Source: JANQPX01 sp965222015
GTDB lineage: Bacteria > Pseudomonadota > Alphaproteobacteria > Geminicoccales > Geminicoccaceae
DNA: 64,000 nucleotides
Direction of reading: 5' to 3'
NCBI GenBank assembly: GCA_965222015.1
Contig: CBDCTL010000001.1
Location: forward strand, 353,449-417,448
The notes under the pieces were generated by a model. That model ran no database searches and was not told where the DNA came from. It worked only from the letters and a program-made list of their open reading frames with translations. Shown here piece by piece: positions 20,008-28,479 of this stretch; position 1 is the first letter of the stretch, and each line of letters begins with the position of its first letter. Position numbers and translations under genes: made by a program.

Positions 20008-20116
20008 GATCTCGGCTCCCTGCTTTGCGTTGCAGTTACCGCCCTTAATTGGCGTTGATCCTGGTAAAGCTACAGCTCAAAGGCCGGTCCGAGTAGCCGT
20101 CATCCGTGCGCAGCAC

Positions 20117-20134
20117 TTTCAAATGAAGTTGAAA
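20117..20134. promoter_or_regulatory. Candidate LysR operator between puuD and the LysR gene
   Basis: TTTCAAATGAAGTTGAAA is a dyad with perfect TTTCAA/TTGAAA arms, lying in the 157-base divergent gap between puuD and the LysR gene, 31 bases before the LysR start. LysR regulators bind interrupted dyads in such gaps. The match to a particular regulator is inference. Confidence 0.45.
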
Positions 20135-20164
20135 AATGACAAAATCCGCGCAAGAGGATTGAAC

Positions 20165-21100
20165 ATGGCTCTGTTGGAGAATATCCGAACCTACACGCGG
20201 GTCGTCGAACTCGGCGGATTGTCGGCGGCCGGGCGTGATCTTCGCCTGTCGCCGGCGGTGGTCAGCCATCGAATCCAGCAGTTAGAGAGCCATCTCGGGG
20301 TCCGCCTTCTTCATCGGACCACGAGGCAACTGCAGCCGACCGAGCACGGTCTCGCCTTCTACGAAGCCTGTCACGACGTGATCAACGCAGTCGATCGCGC
20401 CGAGACCATCGCAGCCGATGCCGGCCTGAACCCGCGGGGCTCGCTCAAGGTGACGGCACCGCTTGGCTTCGGGCGCCGTATCCTCGGCCCGCTGGCGCCG
20501 GAATTCCAGGCGCGCTATCCCGAGATCGACATGCGGCTTCGCCTCTCGGAGCGTCTGATCGACCTGCTCGAAGAGGCTGTGGATGTCGCGGTGCGCATGG
20601 CGATCTTGACCGACTCGAGCCTGATCGCCCGCAAGATCGCCGACTGCCAGCGTGTGCTGGCGGCATCGCCCTCCTATCTCGAGGCCGAAGGCATGCCATC
20701 GACGCCGGACGATCTTCTGCAGCATCGATGTCTGCTGCTGCGCTATCCGGGCTCGGCACAGTTTCGCTGGACGCTCGGAACACCGGACGGGCCTGTGTCC
20801 CTGCCGGTCGGCGGCCCCCTGGATGCCGATGACGGCGATGTCCTGACCGAGTGGGCGCTCAAGGGTCAGGGGATCGTGATGAAGCCGGTCTGGGAAATAG
20901 CGCAACATCTGCAGAAAGGCGATCTCGTGCCGATCCTTCCCGATTTCCCGCCGGAGCCGCTGACCCTCGCCGTGATCTATCCCCATCGCCGCTTCCTGTC
21001 GGCACGGGTGCGTGTGTTCGCGGATTTCATGATCGAGGAAGGCGCCGAGGCCATCGAAGCGTGTCTCGAAGGCCTGGAGCATACCGAACGACGTCGATAG
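20165..21100 (+). CDS. LysR-family transcriptional regulator beside puuD
   Basis: A 311-residue LysR regulator. The N-terminal winged helix-turn-helix covers about residues 1-60 ('GGLSAAGRDLRLSPAVVSHR', 'LGVRLLHRTTRQLQPTEHG'), followed by a periplasmic-binding-like effector domain to the end. The start at 20165 is chosen because AGAGGATTG precedes it and the family usually begins a few residues before the first helix. It diverges from the puuD-gcl-hyi-glxR operon and is the obvious candidate regulator. Its effector (urate, allantoin or glyoxylate) cannot be read from sequence. Confidence 0.9.
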   Translation: MALLENIRTYTRVVELGGLSAAGRDLRLSPAVVSHRIQQLESHLGVRLLHRTTRQLQPTEHGLAFYEACHDVINAVDRAETIAADAGLNPRGSLKVTAPLGFGRRILGPLAPEFQARYPEIDMRLRLSERLIDLLEEAVDVAVRMAILTDSSLIARKIADCQRVLAASPSYLEAEGMPSTPDDLLQHRCLLLRYPGSAQFRWTLGTPDGPVSLPVGGPLDADDGDVLTEWALKGQGIVMKPVWEIAQHLQKGDLVPILPDFPPEPLTLAVIYPHRRFLSARVRVFADFMIEEGAEAIEACLEGLEHTERRR

Positions 21101-21309
21101 AGGCGTCAACAGCTCAGGTTGATCCACGTCTTCAGACGTGACCCGAAGGATCTCGACATCACCATCTGTCATCGATGCGGTGGCCAAACACAGTGATGGG
21201 TGAGACCGCCTGCTGCATCGTCAGAGCGCCGTCTGGCAGAGCTCGATCAGCGCATTTGCCCACCGGAGTGGCAACCCGGCGTTAACCCGAACCCGGCAGG
21301 ATGGTTTGG

Positions 21310-21389
21310 TGGTCCATGCGACCCTGGGAATCCGAGCCTCGCTCCACCTTTCCCCGCGGACGGACGGATTCCCAGGGTCGCATGGACCA
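21310..21389. repeat. 80-base palindromic intergenic element with perfect 25-base arms
   Basis: Bases 21310-21334 and 21365-21389 are exact inverted copies (core GACCCTGGGAATCCG / CGGATTCCCAGGGTC) separated by 30 bases. The transcript would form a very stable 25-base-pair hairpin. There is no T-run after either arm, so it is not a simple terminator. The surrounding gap, 21101-21605, holds no convincing gene; open frames there lack family features. It resembles REP/BIME-like intergenic repeats. Confidence 0.8.
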
Positions 21390-21605
21390 AAGCTCGGCAT
21401 CACCGAAAAGAATGAAGGAAGGGTTGATCCCGAGGGGACGCGATGATCCGGACTTATCCGACTTTCCTCAAAGGGCTGATCTCACGTCGCTTCGAGCGAA
21501 ACGGTTCACCTCTCCATGGCAAGATCCGGCGGCGCCAAACCTGGCGGCATACCGTCCACCGGAACGGCAGCGGCGAAAACCGAATGAGGTGGCCACGCCA
21601 CCAAC

Positions 21606-21983
21606 CTAGCTGCCGCGATAGGTCGAGTAGCCGAAGGGCGAGAGAAGGAGCGGCACATGGTAGTGCTTGGACGGATCGGCGATGCCGAAGCGGATCGGCA
21701 CCTGATCGAGGAACAGCGGCTCGGTCAGATCGAGCTTTTGCGCGCGAAGGTAGTCGCCGGCGTGAAAGACGAGCTGATACGCGCCGGCGGCCATGTCGTC
21801 GCCTGAAAGCAGCGGTCTGTCCGTGCGCCCGTCCGCATTGGTTTCGACCGTTACGAGCAGGGCGGTTCCACCTTCGTCGATGCGATGAAGCTCCACCTTC
21901 AGCCCCGCGGCCGGCAGACCGGTGGCGGTATCCAGTACGTGCGTCGTGAGCCGGCCGGCCGATGATCCGTTCCGATCGCCCAT
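21606..21983 (-). CDS. uraH: 5-hydroxyisourate hydrolase (transthyretin-like)
   Basis: A 125-residue transthyretin-like protein that hydrolyses 5-hydroxyisourate to OHCU, between PuuD and the decarboxylase half of the fused PuuE protein. Family signatures are 'RLTTHVLDTATGLPAAGL' near the start, 'GRTDRPLL' near residue 52 and the C-terminal 'YHVPLLLSPFGYSTYRGS', which carries the YRGS ending. The start at 21983 is preferred to 22025 because it begins just before the conserved domain. It diverges from the allantoate amidohydrolase gene. Confidence 0.95.
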   Translation of the reverse strand: MGDRNGSSAGRLTTHVLDTATGLPAAGLKVELHRIDEGGTALLVTVETNADGRTDRPLLSGDDMAAGAYQLVFHAGDYLRAQKLDLTEPLFLDQVPIRFGIADPSKHYHVPLLLSPFGYSTYRGS

Positions 21984-22244
21984 GGGTTTCAGCCTTTCTC
22001 GTTCTCGTTCACGATCGAACAGCATGATGCCGGCCAGACCATTGCCTGATGCCGACGGGCATACTGCCGATCAGTCGAACTAGCCGTTGAAGGCGGCAGC
22101 GGCAAGCATGGATGCCGAGGAAGGAGCTTCAAAAATATTCGAAAAGCCGGCGCTGCATCCATGAGCTACGCTTTCTCCGGGCAGACGCCGCGGCATCCGT
22201 CGTGTTTAAATGCCGGCGCGATGCTCGAACACGGGGAGGAAAGA

Positions 22245-22340
22245 ATGGCCCGTCAGCAACCCTATGGCCTTGGACGACAGGACTTCGATGGGCGTTCCGA
22301 TCGTCCTGCCGGCCTCGATGCCGAAGGCCGATCACGATGA
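22245..22340 (+). CDS. Possible 31-residue leader peptide coupled to the amidohydrolase gene
   Basis: An ATG at 22245 follows a strong ribosome-binding site (GGGGAGGAAAG). It opens a 31-codon frame starting MARQQPYGLGRQDFDGRSD whose TGA overlaps the ATG of the next gene (ATGA). The arrangement is that of a translated leader or a small coupled gene, whereas the downstream gene itself has no obvious ribosome-binding site. No homology is recognised, and it could be a remnant of a longer gene. Confidence 0.4.
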   Translation: MARQQPYGLGRQDFDGRSDRPAGLDAEGRSR

Positions 22341-23593
22341 CCGCGTTCATCCCCGACACACTCGGCGAGCAGCTCGACGAACGGTTTGAAGCCTTGGCGG
22401 CCATGACCGACAAGCAGGGCGAGTTCACCCGCCTCTACCTGACGCCCGCCTTTCGAAAGGCCTGCGATCAGGTGGCGGCATGGATGGAAGAGGCCGGCAT
22501 GAGCGCCGGAATCGACGCGGTCGGCAATGTGATCGGCCGCTATGAAGGTGCTGGCCCGGATCTGCCGACCCTCCTCCTCGGCTCGCACATCGATACGGTG
22601 CGCGATGCCGGCAGGTATGACGGCACACTCGGCGTGCTGGCGGCGATCGCCTGCGTCCAGGCGCTGAACGACGCCGGCAAGCGACTGCCGTTCGCGATCG
22701 AGGTTCATGTGTTCGGCAATGAAGAAGGCGTGCGCTTTCCGACCATCCTCACCGGCTCGCGCGCGGTCGCAGGCACGCTCGATCCGGCGACCCTGGACGC
22801 CGGGGATGCCGACGGTGTGAGCGTGCGCGAGGCACTCCGCTCCATTGGCTGCGATCCCGACGGCTGGCCGGACGTGGCGAGGAAGGGGGACGATCTCCTC
22901 GGCTTCCTCGAACTGCATATCGAGCAGGGGCCGGTACTCGAGGCGGAAGACCTGCCGCTCGGCATCGTGACAGCGATCAACGGCGCCTGCCGCTACCGCG
23001 TCCAGGTCAAAGGCGAGGCCGGCCACGCCGGCACGGTGCCAATGACGCTCAGACGTGACGCCCTGGTCGCCGCCGCCGAGATGGTGCTCGCCGTGCAGCG
23101 CATCGCCCACAGCGACGAGCGCCTGGTCGCCACCGTCGGCCAGCTCGAGGTAACACCCGGCGCCAGCAACGTGATATCGGGAGAGGCGCGTTTCACCATC
23201 GACCTGCGTGCGCCGGAAGACAGCCTTCGCGACCGCGCAGCAGCAGAGTTGGAAGACGATCTCCGCGCGATCGCCGAACAGCAAAACGTCGATGTCGGCA
23301 TTGAACGGTTCTACGAAGCGTCCGCCGCGACCTGCTCGTCCGAACTGATCTCAGCGCTCGAGGCGGCGGTCGAGCGCAACGGCATCCGTCCGCTCAAGCT
23401 GCCGAGCGGCGCCGGCCATGACGGTCAGGCCATCGCCGCACTCTGCCCGATGTCGATGCTGTTCCTTCGCTGCAAGGACGGGATCAGCCACAATCCGGCC
23501 GAGGCGATCGACATGGATGATGCGGTGATCGCGGTGCGTGTCATGCTCGACTTTCTCACCAATCTCGACCCGACGCGCCTGGATCGGCGATGA
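22337..23593 (+). CDS. allC: Allantoate amidohydrolase (M20 zinc hydrolase family)
   Basis: A 418-residue metal-dependent amidase. Metal-ligand motifs are 'LLGSHIDTVRDAGRYDG' (His/Asp, near residue 80), 'VFGNEEGVRFP' (Glu pair, near residue 130) and 'LELHIEQGPVLE' (His, near residue 195). 'GEAGHAGTVPMTLRRD' and the C-terminal 'SGAGHDGQAIA' also fit. The fold also covers N-carbamoyl-amino-acid hydrolases, but the purine setting favours allantoate to S-ureidoglycine. The start at 22337 is the first family-like methionine. The stop overlaps the next start. Confidence 0.85.
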   Translation: MTAFIPDTLGEQLDERFEALAAMTDKQGEFTRLYLTPAFRKACDQVAAWMEEAGMSAGIDAVGNVIGRYEGAGPDLPTLLLGSHIDTVRDAGRYDGTLGVLAAIACVQALNDAGKRLPFAIEVHVFGNEEGVRFPTILTGSRAVAGTLDPATLDAGDADGVSVREALRSIGCDPDGWPDVARKGDDLLGFLELHIEQGPVLEAEDLPLGIVTAINGACRYRVQVKGEAGHAGTVPMTLRRDALVAAAEMVLAVQRIAHSDERLVATVGQLEVTPGASNVISGEARFTIDLRAPEDSLRDRAAAELEDDLRAIAEQQNVDVGIERFYEASAATCSSELISALEAAVERNGIRPLKLPSGAGHDGQAIAALCPMSMLFLRCKDGISHNPAEAIDMDDAVIAVRVMLDFLTNLDPTRLDRR

Positions 23594-24942
23594 CCTCAGA
23601 TCGGCCGGTCTGGATCAAGAATCCACTCGCCACCCTCGCCGATGGCGATGCAGCAGGCGGGCTCGTGGTCGCAGCCGGCCGGATCATCGAACTGGTTCCG
23701 GCGGGACAGGCGCCGACAGCTGCCGACGTCACGGTCTTCGACGCCTCCGAGCATGTGGTCCTGCCAGGGCTGATCAATACGCATCATCATTTCTACCAGA
23801 CGCTCACGCGCGCCTGCCCGCCTGCGCTGGACCAGCCTTTGTTCCCCTGGCTGGAAGCCCTCTATCCGATCTGGGCAAGGCTGTCGCCGGAGAGCTTTCG
23901 CCTCGGCGTCCGCCTCGCCATGGCCGAGCTGCTTCTGTCCGGCACCACCACGACCACGGATCATCACTACGTCTTTCCCGGCGGCCTGGAGGACGCGATC
24001 GATATCGAGGTCGAGGAAGCGAAGACACTCGGTCTGCGCGTCCTGCTGACACGCGGATCGATGAGCCTGTCCAGGGACGAAGGCGGTCTGCCGCCGCGCG
24101 AGGTGGTGCAGCGGGAAGACGTCATCCTCGCCGACTGCGAGCGGCTGATCGGCCGGCATCATCAGACCGGCGAAGGCGCCATGGTGCAGATCGCCTTGGC
24201 GCCATGCTCTCCCTTTTCGGTCACCGACGGCCTGATGCGCGACAGCGCCGAGCTCGCTGTCCGCCATGACGTTCGCCTGCACACCCATCTCGCCGAGACA
24301 GAGGACGAGGAGGCCTGGTGCCTTGATCGTTTCGGCTGCCGGCCGCTCGATTATCTGGAACAGGTCGGCTGGCTCACCGACCGCGTCTGGCTGGCGCATG
24401 GCATCTGGTTCGACGACGGCGAAATCCAAAGGTTAGGCAAGGCCGGCACGGCCATCAGCCATTGTCCGACGTCCAACATGATCCTGGCGTCGGGCTGCTG
24501 CCAGGTGCCGGCGCTCGAAGCAGCGGGTGCGCCGGTCGGCATCGGCGTGGACGGATCAGCCAGCAATGACAGCTCCAACCTGATCGAAGAGCTGCGCCAC
24601 GCCTTTCTCCTGCAGCGCCTGCACCACGGTGCCGAACACATCTCCCATCACGACGCTCTGCGCTGGGCGACCAAGGGATCGGCCGCCTGTATCGGCCGCA
24701 CCGATATCGGGGCCATCGCGCCCGGCATGCAGGCCGATCTTGCCCTGTTCCGCCTGGACGAGCTTCGCTTTTCGGGTGCCGGCGATCCGCTCGCCGCCCT
24801 CATCCTCTGCGGCGCCAGCCATGCCGACCGGGTCATGGTCCAAGGAAAATGGCGGGTCGAGGACGGACGGATCGCGGGGCTCGATCTCGAACGGTTGCGC
24901 GCGGAGCATGGTGCTGCGGCAGCGGCATTGAGATCGGATTGA
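23590..24942 (+). CDS. 8-oxoguanine deaminase (amidohydrolase superfamily)
   Basis: A 450-residue zinc amidohydrolase. Signatures are 'VLPGLINTHHHFYQTLTRA' near residue 55 (HxH metal motif extended to HHHFYQ, typical of 8-oxoguanine deaminases), 'LHTHLAETEDEE' near residue 235, 'HGIWFDD' near residue 275 and 'GIGVDGSASNDSSNL' near residue 320. The family turns 8-oxoguanine into urate, feeding PuuD, and is also annotated as hydroxydechloroatrazine ethylaminohydrolase. Its translational coupling to the allantoate gene supports a purine role. Confidence 0.88.
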   Translation: MTSDRPVWIKNPLATLADGDAAGGLVVAAGRIIELVPAGQAPTAADVTVFDASEHVVLPGLINTHHHFYQTLTRACPPALDQPLFPWLEALYPIWARLSPESFRLGVRLAMAELLLSGTTTTTDHHYVFPGGLEDAIDIEVEEAKTLGLRVLLTRGSMSLSRDEGGLPPREVVQREDVILADCERLIGRHHQTGEGAMVQIALAPCSPFSVTDGLMRDSAELAVRHDVRLHTHLAETEDEEAWCLDRFGCRPLDYLEQVGWLTDRVWLAHGIWFDDGEIQRLGKAGTAISHCPTSNMILASGCCQVPALEAAGAPVGIGVDGSASNDSSNLIEELRHAFLLQRLHHGAEHISHHDALRWATKGSAACIGRTDIGAIAPGMQADLALFRLDELRFSGAGDPLAALILCGASHADRVMVQGKWRVEDGRIAGLDLERLRAEHGAAAAALRSD

Positions 24943-25119
24943 GCGGTGGTCGGACGGGGACACCGATCCTGAGCTGTGTCTCCGGGCCTCCACTCTCCTG
25001 CTCACCCGGTCGGTGTCTCATTGTGCACTGCAGCGCAGCTCCGCTATATTGCGAATGGCGCTAACGTCTGCGCCCCCATCACCGCATCCAATCAGAGACT
25101 TTCGATCCAAGAGGGCAGC

Positions 25120-27300
25120 ATGAGCGAGATGATGACAGATCAGCAAACGTTCGAATATCTGGAGCGCGGCGATCTTCGCGTGGCGCCTGAGCTGGCCTCC
25201 TTCGTCGAGGAAGAGGCGCTGCCGGGCACAGGCGTCGATCCGACGGCCTTCTGGGCGGGCCTCTCGACGCTGGCGCATGATTTCGGGCCGCGGAATGCAG
25301 AGCTCCTCAGTCGGCGCGAAGAACTGCAGGCTTCGATCGACGCCTGGCATGTCAAACGGCAAAACCAGCCGCACGACCACGAGGCCTATAAGGCGTTTCT
25401 CGCCGAGATCGGCTACCTCCTGCCCGAGGGTGACGATTTCACCATCGAGACCGAGCATGTCGACCCCGAGATCGCGACCGTGCCCGGCCCGCAGCTCGTC
25501 GTGCCGATCACCAATGCCCGCTTTGCCCTGAACGCGGCGAACGCGCGCTGGGGCAGCCTCTATGACGGCCTTTATGGCACCGATGCCATGGGCAGCGCGC
25601 CGCCGGACGGCGGCTACGACCGTGGCCGGGGCGCGCGTGTCGTCGCACGGGCGCGCGTGTTTCTCGACGAGGCCTTCCCGCTCGAGGGTGCAAGTCACGC
25701 CGACGCACGGCGCTACCATGTGCATGACGGCGCCCTCCTGGTCGACGACATGCCGCTCAAGGAGCCGGAGAAATTCATCGGCTATCGCGGCCACCCGCGC
25801 GCACCGGACGCCGTGCTGCTCCGCAACAACGGCCTGCATGTGGAGCTGATCTTCGACCGCACCCATCCGATCGGCAGCCGCGACCAGGCGGGTCTCGCCG
25901 ACGTGCGCCTGGAGAGCGCGGTCTCGGCGATCATGGACTGCGAGGACTCGGTCGCCTGCGTGGACGCCGAGGACAAGGTGACGGCCTATCGCAACTGGCT
26001 CGGCCTGATGAAGGGCGATCTCGAGGAAACCTTCGAGAAGAACGGCGAAATGATGACGCGCCGCCTCAATCCGGATCTGGCGTTCACCGCGCCGGACGGC
26101 GGCGAGGTTTCGGTGAAAGGGCGTGCCCTGATGCTGGTGCGCAATGTCGGCCATCTCATGACCAATCCCGCCGTCCTTGATCGGAACGGCGAAGAAATCT
26201 TCGAGGGCTTGCTGGACGCGCTGGTGACCACGCTGATCGCCATGCATGACCTGAAAAAGACGGCAGCACCGCGAAACTCGGTCGCCGGATCGGTCTATGT
26301 GGTCAAACCCAAGCTGCATGGCCCGGAAGAGACCGCGTTTGCCGACGATACCTTTACCCATGTGGAATCGGTGCTCGGTCTGCCGCAATACACCGTGAAG
26401 CTCGGGGTCATGGACGAGGAGCGGCGCACCAGCGTCAATCTCAAGGAATGCATCCGGGCGGCGAAGCACCGTGTCGCGTTCATCAATACCGGCTTTCTCG
26501 ACCGCACCGGCGACGAGATCCACACCTCGATGGAAGCGGGGCCCTTCAGCCGGAAGGACTTCATCAAGCGCAAGAGCTGGATCACCGCCTACGAGAATCA
26601 GAACGTCGACATCGGCCTCGAATGCGGTCTGTCGGGCAAGGCGCAGATCGGCAAGGGCATGTGGGCCATGCCCGACAAGATGGCGGCGATGGTGGAGGCG
26701 AAGATCGAGCACCCGAAGGCGGGTGCCAACTGTGCCTGGGTGCCGAGCCCGACGGCGGCGACGCTGCACGCGCTGCATTATCACAAGGTGGACGTGTTCG
26801 CGGTGCAGGCGGCACTCGCCAAGGGCGGGCGACGCGCCTATGTCGACGCGCTGCTGGACATCCCGATCGCGAGCTACCGCAAATGGTCGGCCGAGCAGAT
26901 CCGCCGCGAGGTCGAGAACAACGCGCAGGGGATCCTCGGCTATGTCGTTCGCTGGATCGACCAGGGCGTCGGCTGCTCCAAGGTGCCGGACATCAACGAC
27001 GTCGGCCTGATGGAAGACCGCGCGACCTGCCGGATCTCGGCCCAGCATATCGCCAACTGGCTGCATCACGGCGTGATCGGCAGGGACGAGGTGATGGAGA
27101 TCATGCAACGCATGGCCGAAACCGTTGATCGCCAGAACGCGGCCGATCAGGCCTACCGCCCGATGGCGCCGGGCTTCGACGGCATTGCCTTCCGTGCGGC
27201 ATGTGATCTGGTCTTCGAGGGCAGGGCGCAGCCGTCGGGTTATACCGAACCCGTGCTGCACGCGCGCCGGCTCGAACTGAAGGCCGCTGCGCGAGCGTAG
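25120..27300 (+). CDS. glcB: Malate synthase G
   Basis: A 726-residue enzyme condensing glyoxylate with acetyl-CoA to malate. The ATG at 25120 follows AAGAGGG and begins like other GlcB proteins. Signatures are 'SAIMDCEDSVACVDAEDK' near residue 270, 'VRNVGHLMTNPAVLDRNGEE' near residue 345, 'AFINTGFLDRTGDEIHTSME' near residue 455 and 'GLSGKAQIGKGMWAMPD' near residue 510. Length is the usual ~720. Next to ureidoglycolate lyase and Gcl genes, it offers a second outlet for purine-derived glyoxylate. Confidence 0.96.
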   Translation: MSEMMTDQQTFEYLERGDLRVAPELASFVEEEALPGTGVDPTAFWAGLSTLAHDFGPRNAELLSRREELQASIDAWHVKRQNQPHDHEAYKAFLAEIGYLLPEGDDFTIETEHVDPEIATVPGPQLVVPITNARFALNAANARWGSLYDGLYGTDAMGSAPPDGGYDRGRGARVVARARVFLDEAFPLEGASHADARRYHVHDGALLVDDMPLKEPEKFIGYRGHPRAPDAVLLRNNGLHVELIFDRTHPIGSRDQAGLADVRLESAVSAIMDCEDSVACVDAEDKVTAYRNWLGLMKGDLEETFEKNGEMMTRRLNPDLAFTAPDGGEVSVKGRALMLVRNVGHLMTNPAVLDRNGEEIFEGLLDALVTTLIAMHDLKKTAAPRNSVAGSVYVVKPKLHGPEETAFADDTFTHVESVLGLPQYTVKLGVMDEERRTSVNLKECIRAAKHRVAFINTGFLDRTGDEIHTSMEAGPFSRKDFIKRKSWITAYENQNVDIGLECGLSGKAQIGKGMWAMPDKMAAMVEAKIEHPKAGANCAWVPSPTAATLHALHYHKVDVFAVQAALAKGGRRAYVDALLDIPIASYRKWSAEQIRREVENNAQGILGYVVRWIDQGVGCSKVPDINDVGLMEDRATCRISAQHIANWLHHGVIGRDEVMEIMQRMAETVDRQNAADQAYRPMAPGFDGIAFRAACDLVFEGRAQPSGYTEPVLHARRLELKAAARA

Positions 27301-27321
27301 AGTGGGCGAGCCCGCCGAAGG

Positions 27322-28032
27322 CTATCGCGCCGTTTCCAGGATCTCTACGATCTCCGCGTAGCCGCGCGCTCGGGCATGGTCGAGCGGCGTGACGCCCTCG
27401 CCGTCTGCGATCGACTGGTCTGCACCTGCGCCGACGAGCGCGCGCACCGTTTCGATGTGATCCGGTCCGCCATCGCCGAGAACGACGGCTTCGATCAAGG
27501 CGGTCCAGTTCAGATTGTTGACGTGATCGAGCGGCGCCCCTCCCTCGATCAGCCGCGCGACCACCTCGTGATGGCCGAGATGCGCCGCGGCGATCAGCGC
27601 GGTGCCTTCATAGGGGCTGGTGACGTTGCCGGCGCCGGCGCCGAGCGTCAGGCTGAGATCGACCATGTCGAGATCATCCGCGACTGCAGCAATCGTCACG
27701 ATGTCGTAGGCGCGATGTTCGAGCGCGTTCAGATCTGCGCCTGCCTCCGCGAGTGCCCGCACTGCTTCCTCCTCCGATGCGAACGCCGCGACATGCAACG
27801 GCGTTCGGCCTGCGCGGTCTCTGGCTTCAAGATCGGCCCCTTCCGCGACGTGCTTTCGGATAGCCGCAACATCCCCATCATGGGCGGCAAGATGCAGGCC
27901 GCTATAGCCTTCGATGTCCCTTTCGGACGGTGGCGTCTGCGCTGTCGCGGGCGGAACGGCGAGCGTCGATGCCACGACTGTGAACAGCAAACCGCAGGCA
28001 AGCCAGCGGATGATTTCGGTGATCAACGTCAT
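27322..28032 (-). CDS. Secreted ankyrin-repeat protein
   Basis: A 236-residue protein with a signal peptide (about residues 1-31, ending PPATAQ) and about five ankyrin repeats. Examples are 'GYSGLHLAAHDGDVAAIRKH' near residue 42, 'AGRTPLHVAAFASEEEAVRA' near residue 75 and a last repeat near residue 215 ('GVTPLDHARARGYAEIVEIL'). It probably acts in the periplasm as a binding protein; no partner is evident. It converges on malate synthase (21 bases apart). Confidence 0.85.
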   Translation of the reverse strand: MTLITEIIRWLACGLLFTVVASTLAVPPATAQTPPSERDIEGYSGLHLAAHDGDVAAIRKHVAEGADLEARDRAGRTPLHVAAFASEEEAVRALAEAGADLNALEHRAYDIVTIAAVADDLDMVDLSLTLGAGAGNVTSPYEGTALIAAAHLGHHEVVARLIEGGAPLDHVNNLNWTALIEAVVLGDGGPDHIETVRALVGAGADQSIADGEGVTPLDHARARGYAEIVEILETAR

Positions 28033-28479
28033 CTCCCATCGTTACCACTGGGCGACGCCTTCCGCCAATCCGGCGCACGTGCATTTCAAAGTCGGCCATT
28101 CGTCCATCCAGATCTTGCCTGATCGCCTGGCGGCACGCATTCGACGACAAGACAGCTCGATGACGGCACAAGCATCAGCTTGCCGGTCGATCGCTCTGAC
28201 CCGATTCTGCCGTTGCAACCAAGGCCAGTCCCACTGGCGAGCGCGTTTGTCCCTGATCTTATCCTGATGCCTTTTCTGCATCGCTTGGGCGAAATTCTCT
28301 GCTACCCAAATTCTCCTGTGCAGGCCTATTTTCAATCATCTAGGATACCTTCCGTATGACGGTATCTGCAGCACACCAGGCTGCCGAGCGAACGAATAAA
28401 GGCATCGTAGCGTGCACGCAAACGGCTTTCATGAAGAAAGAGAAGCCGTGCGCCTTCGACAAACGGGGAGCAAATTTCG
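28033..28479. other. 447-base divergent intergenic region with one dyad
   Basis: No gene is supported here. The notable structure is a dyad with GATACC at 28344-28349 and GGTATC at 28361-28366, about 115 bases before the permease gene, which could be an operator. The conserved core of a purine riboswitch was looked for and not seen. Confidence 0.35.

Noticed and set aside
25018..27261. 747-codon minus-strand frame opposite malate synthase
   Set aside because: Antisense shadow; composition typical of reversed GC-rich coding sequence.
28033..28479. Purine riboswitch before the AzgA-type permease
   Set aside because: The conserved junction sequences of guanine/adenine riboswitches were not found; only a short dyad is present.
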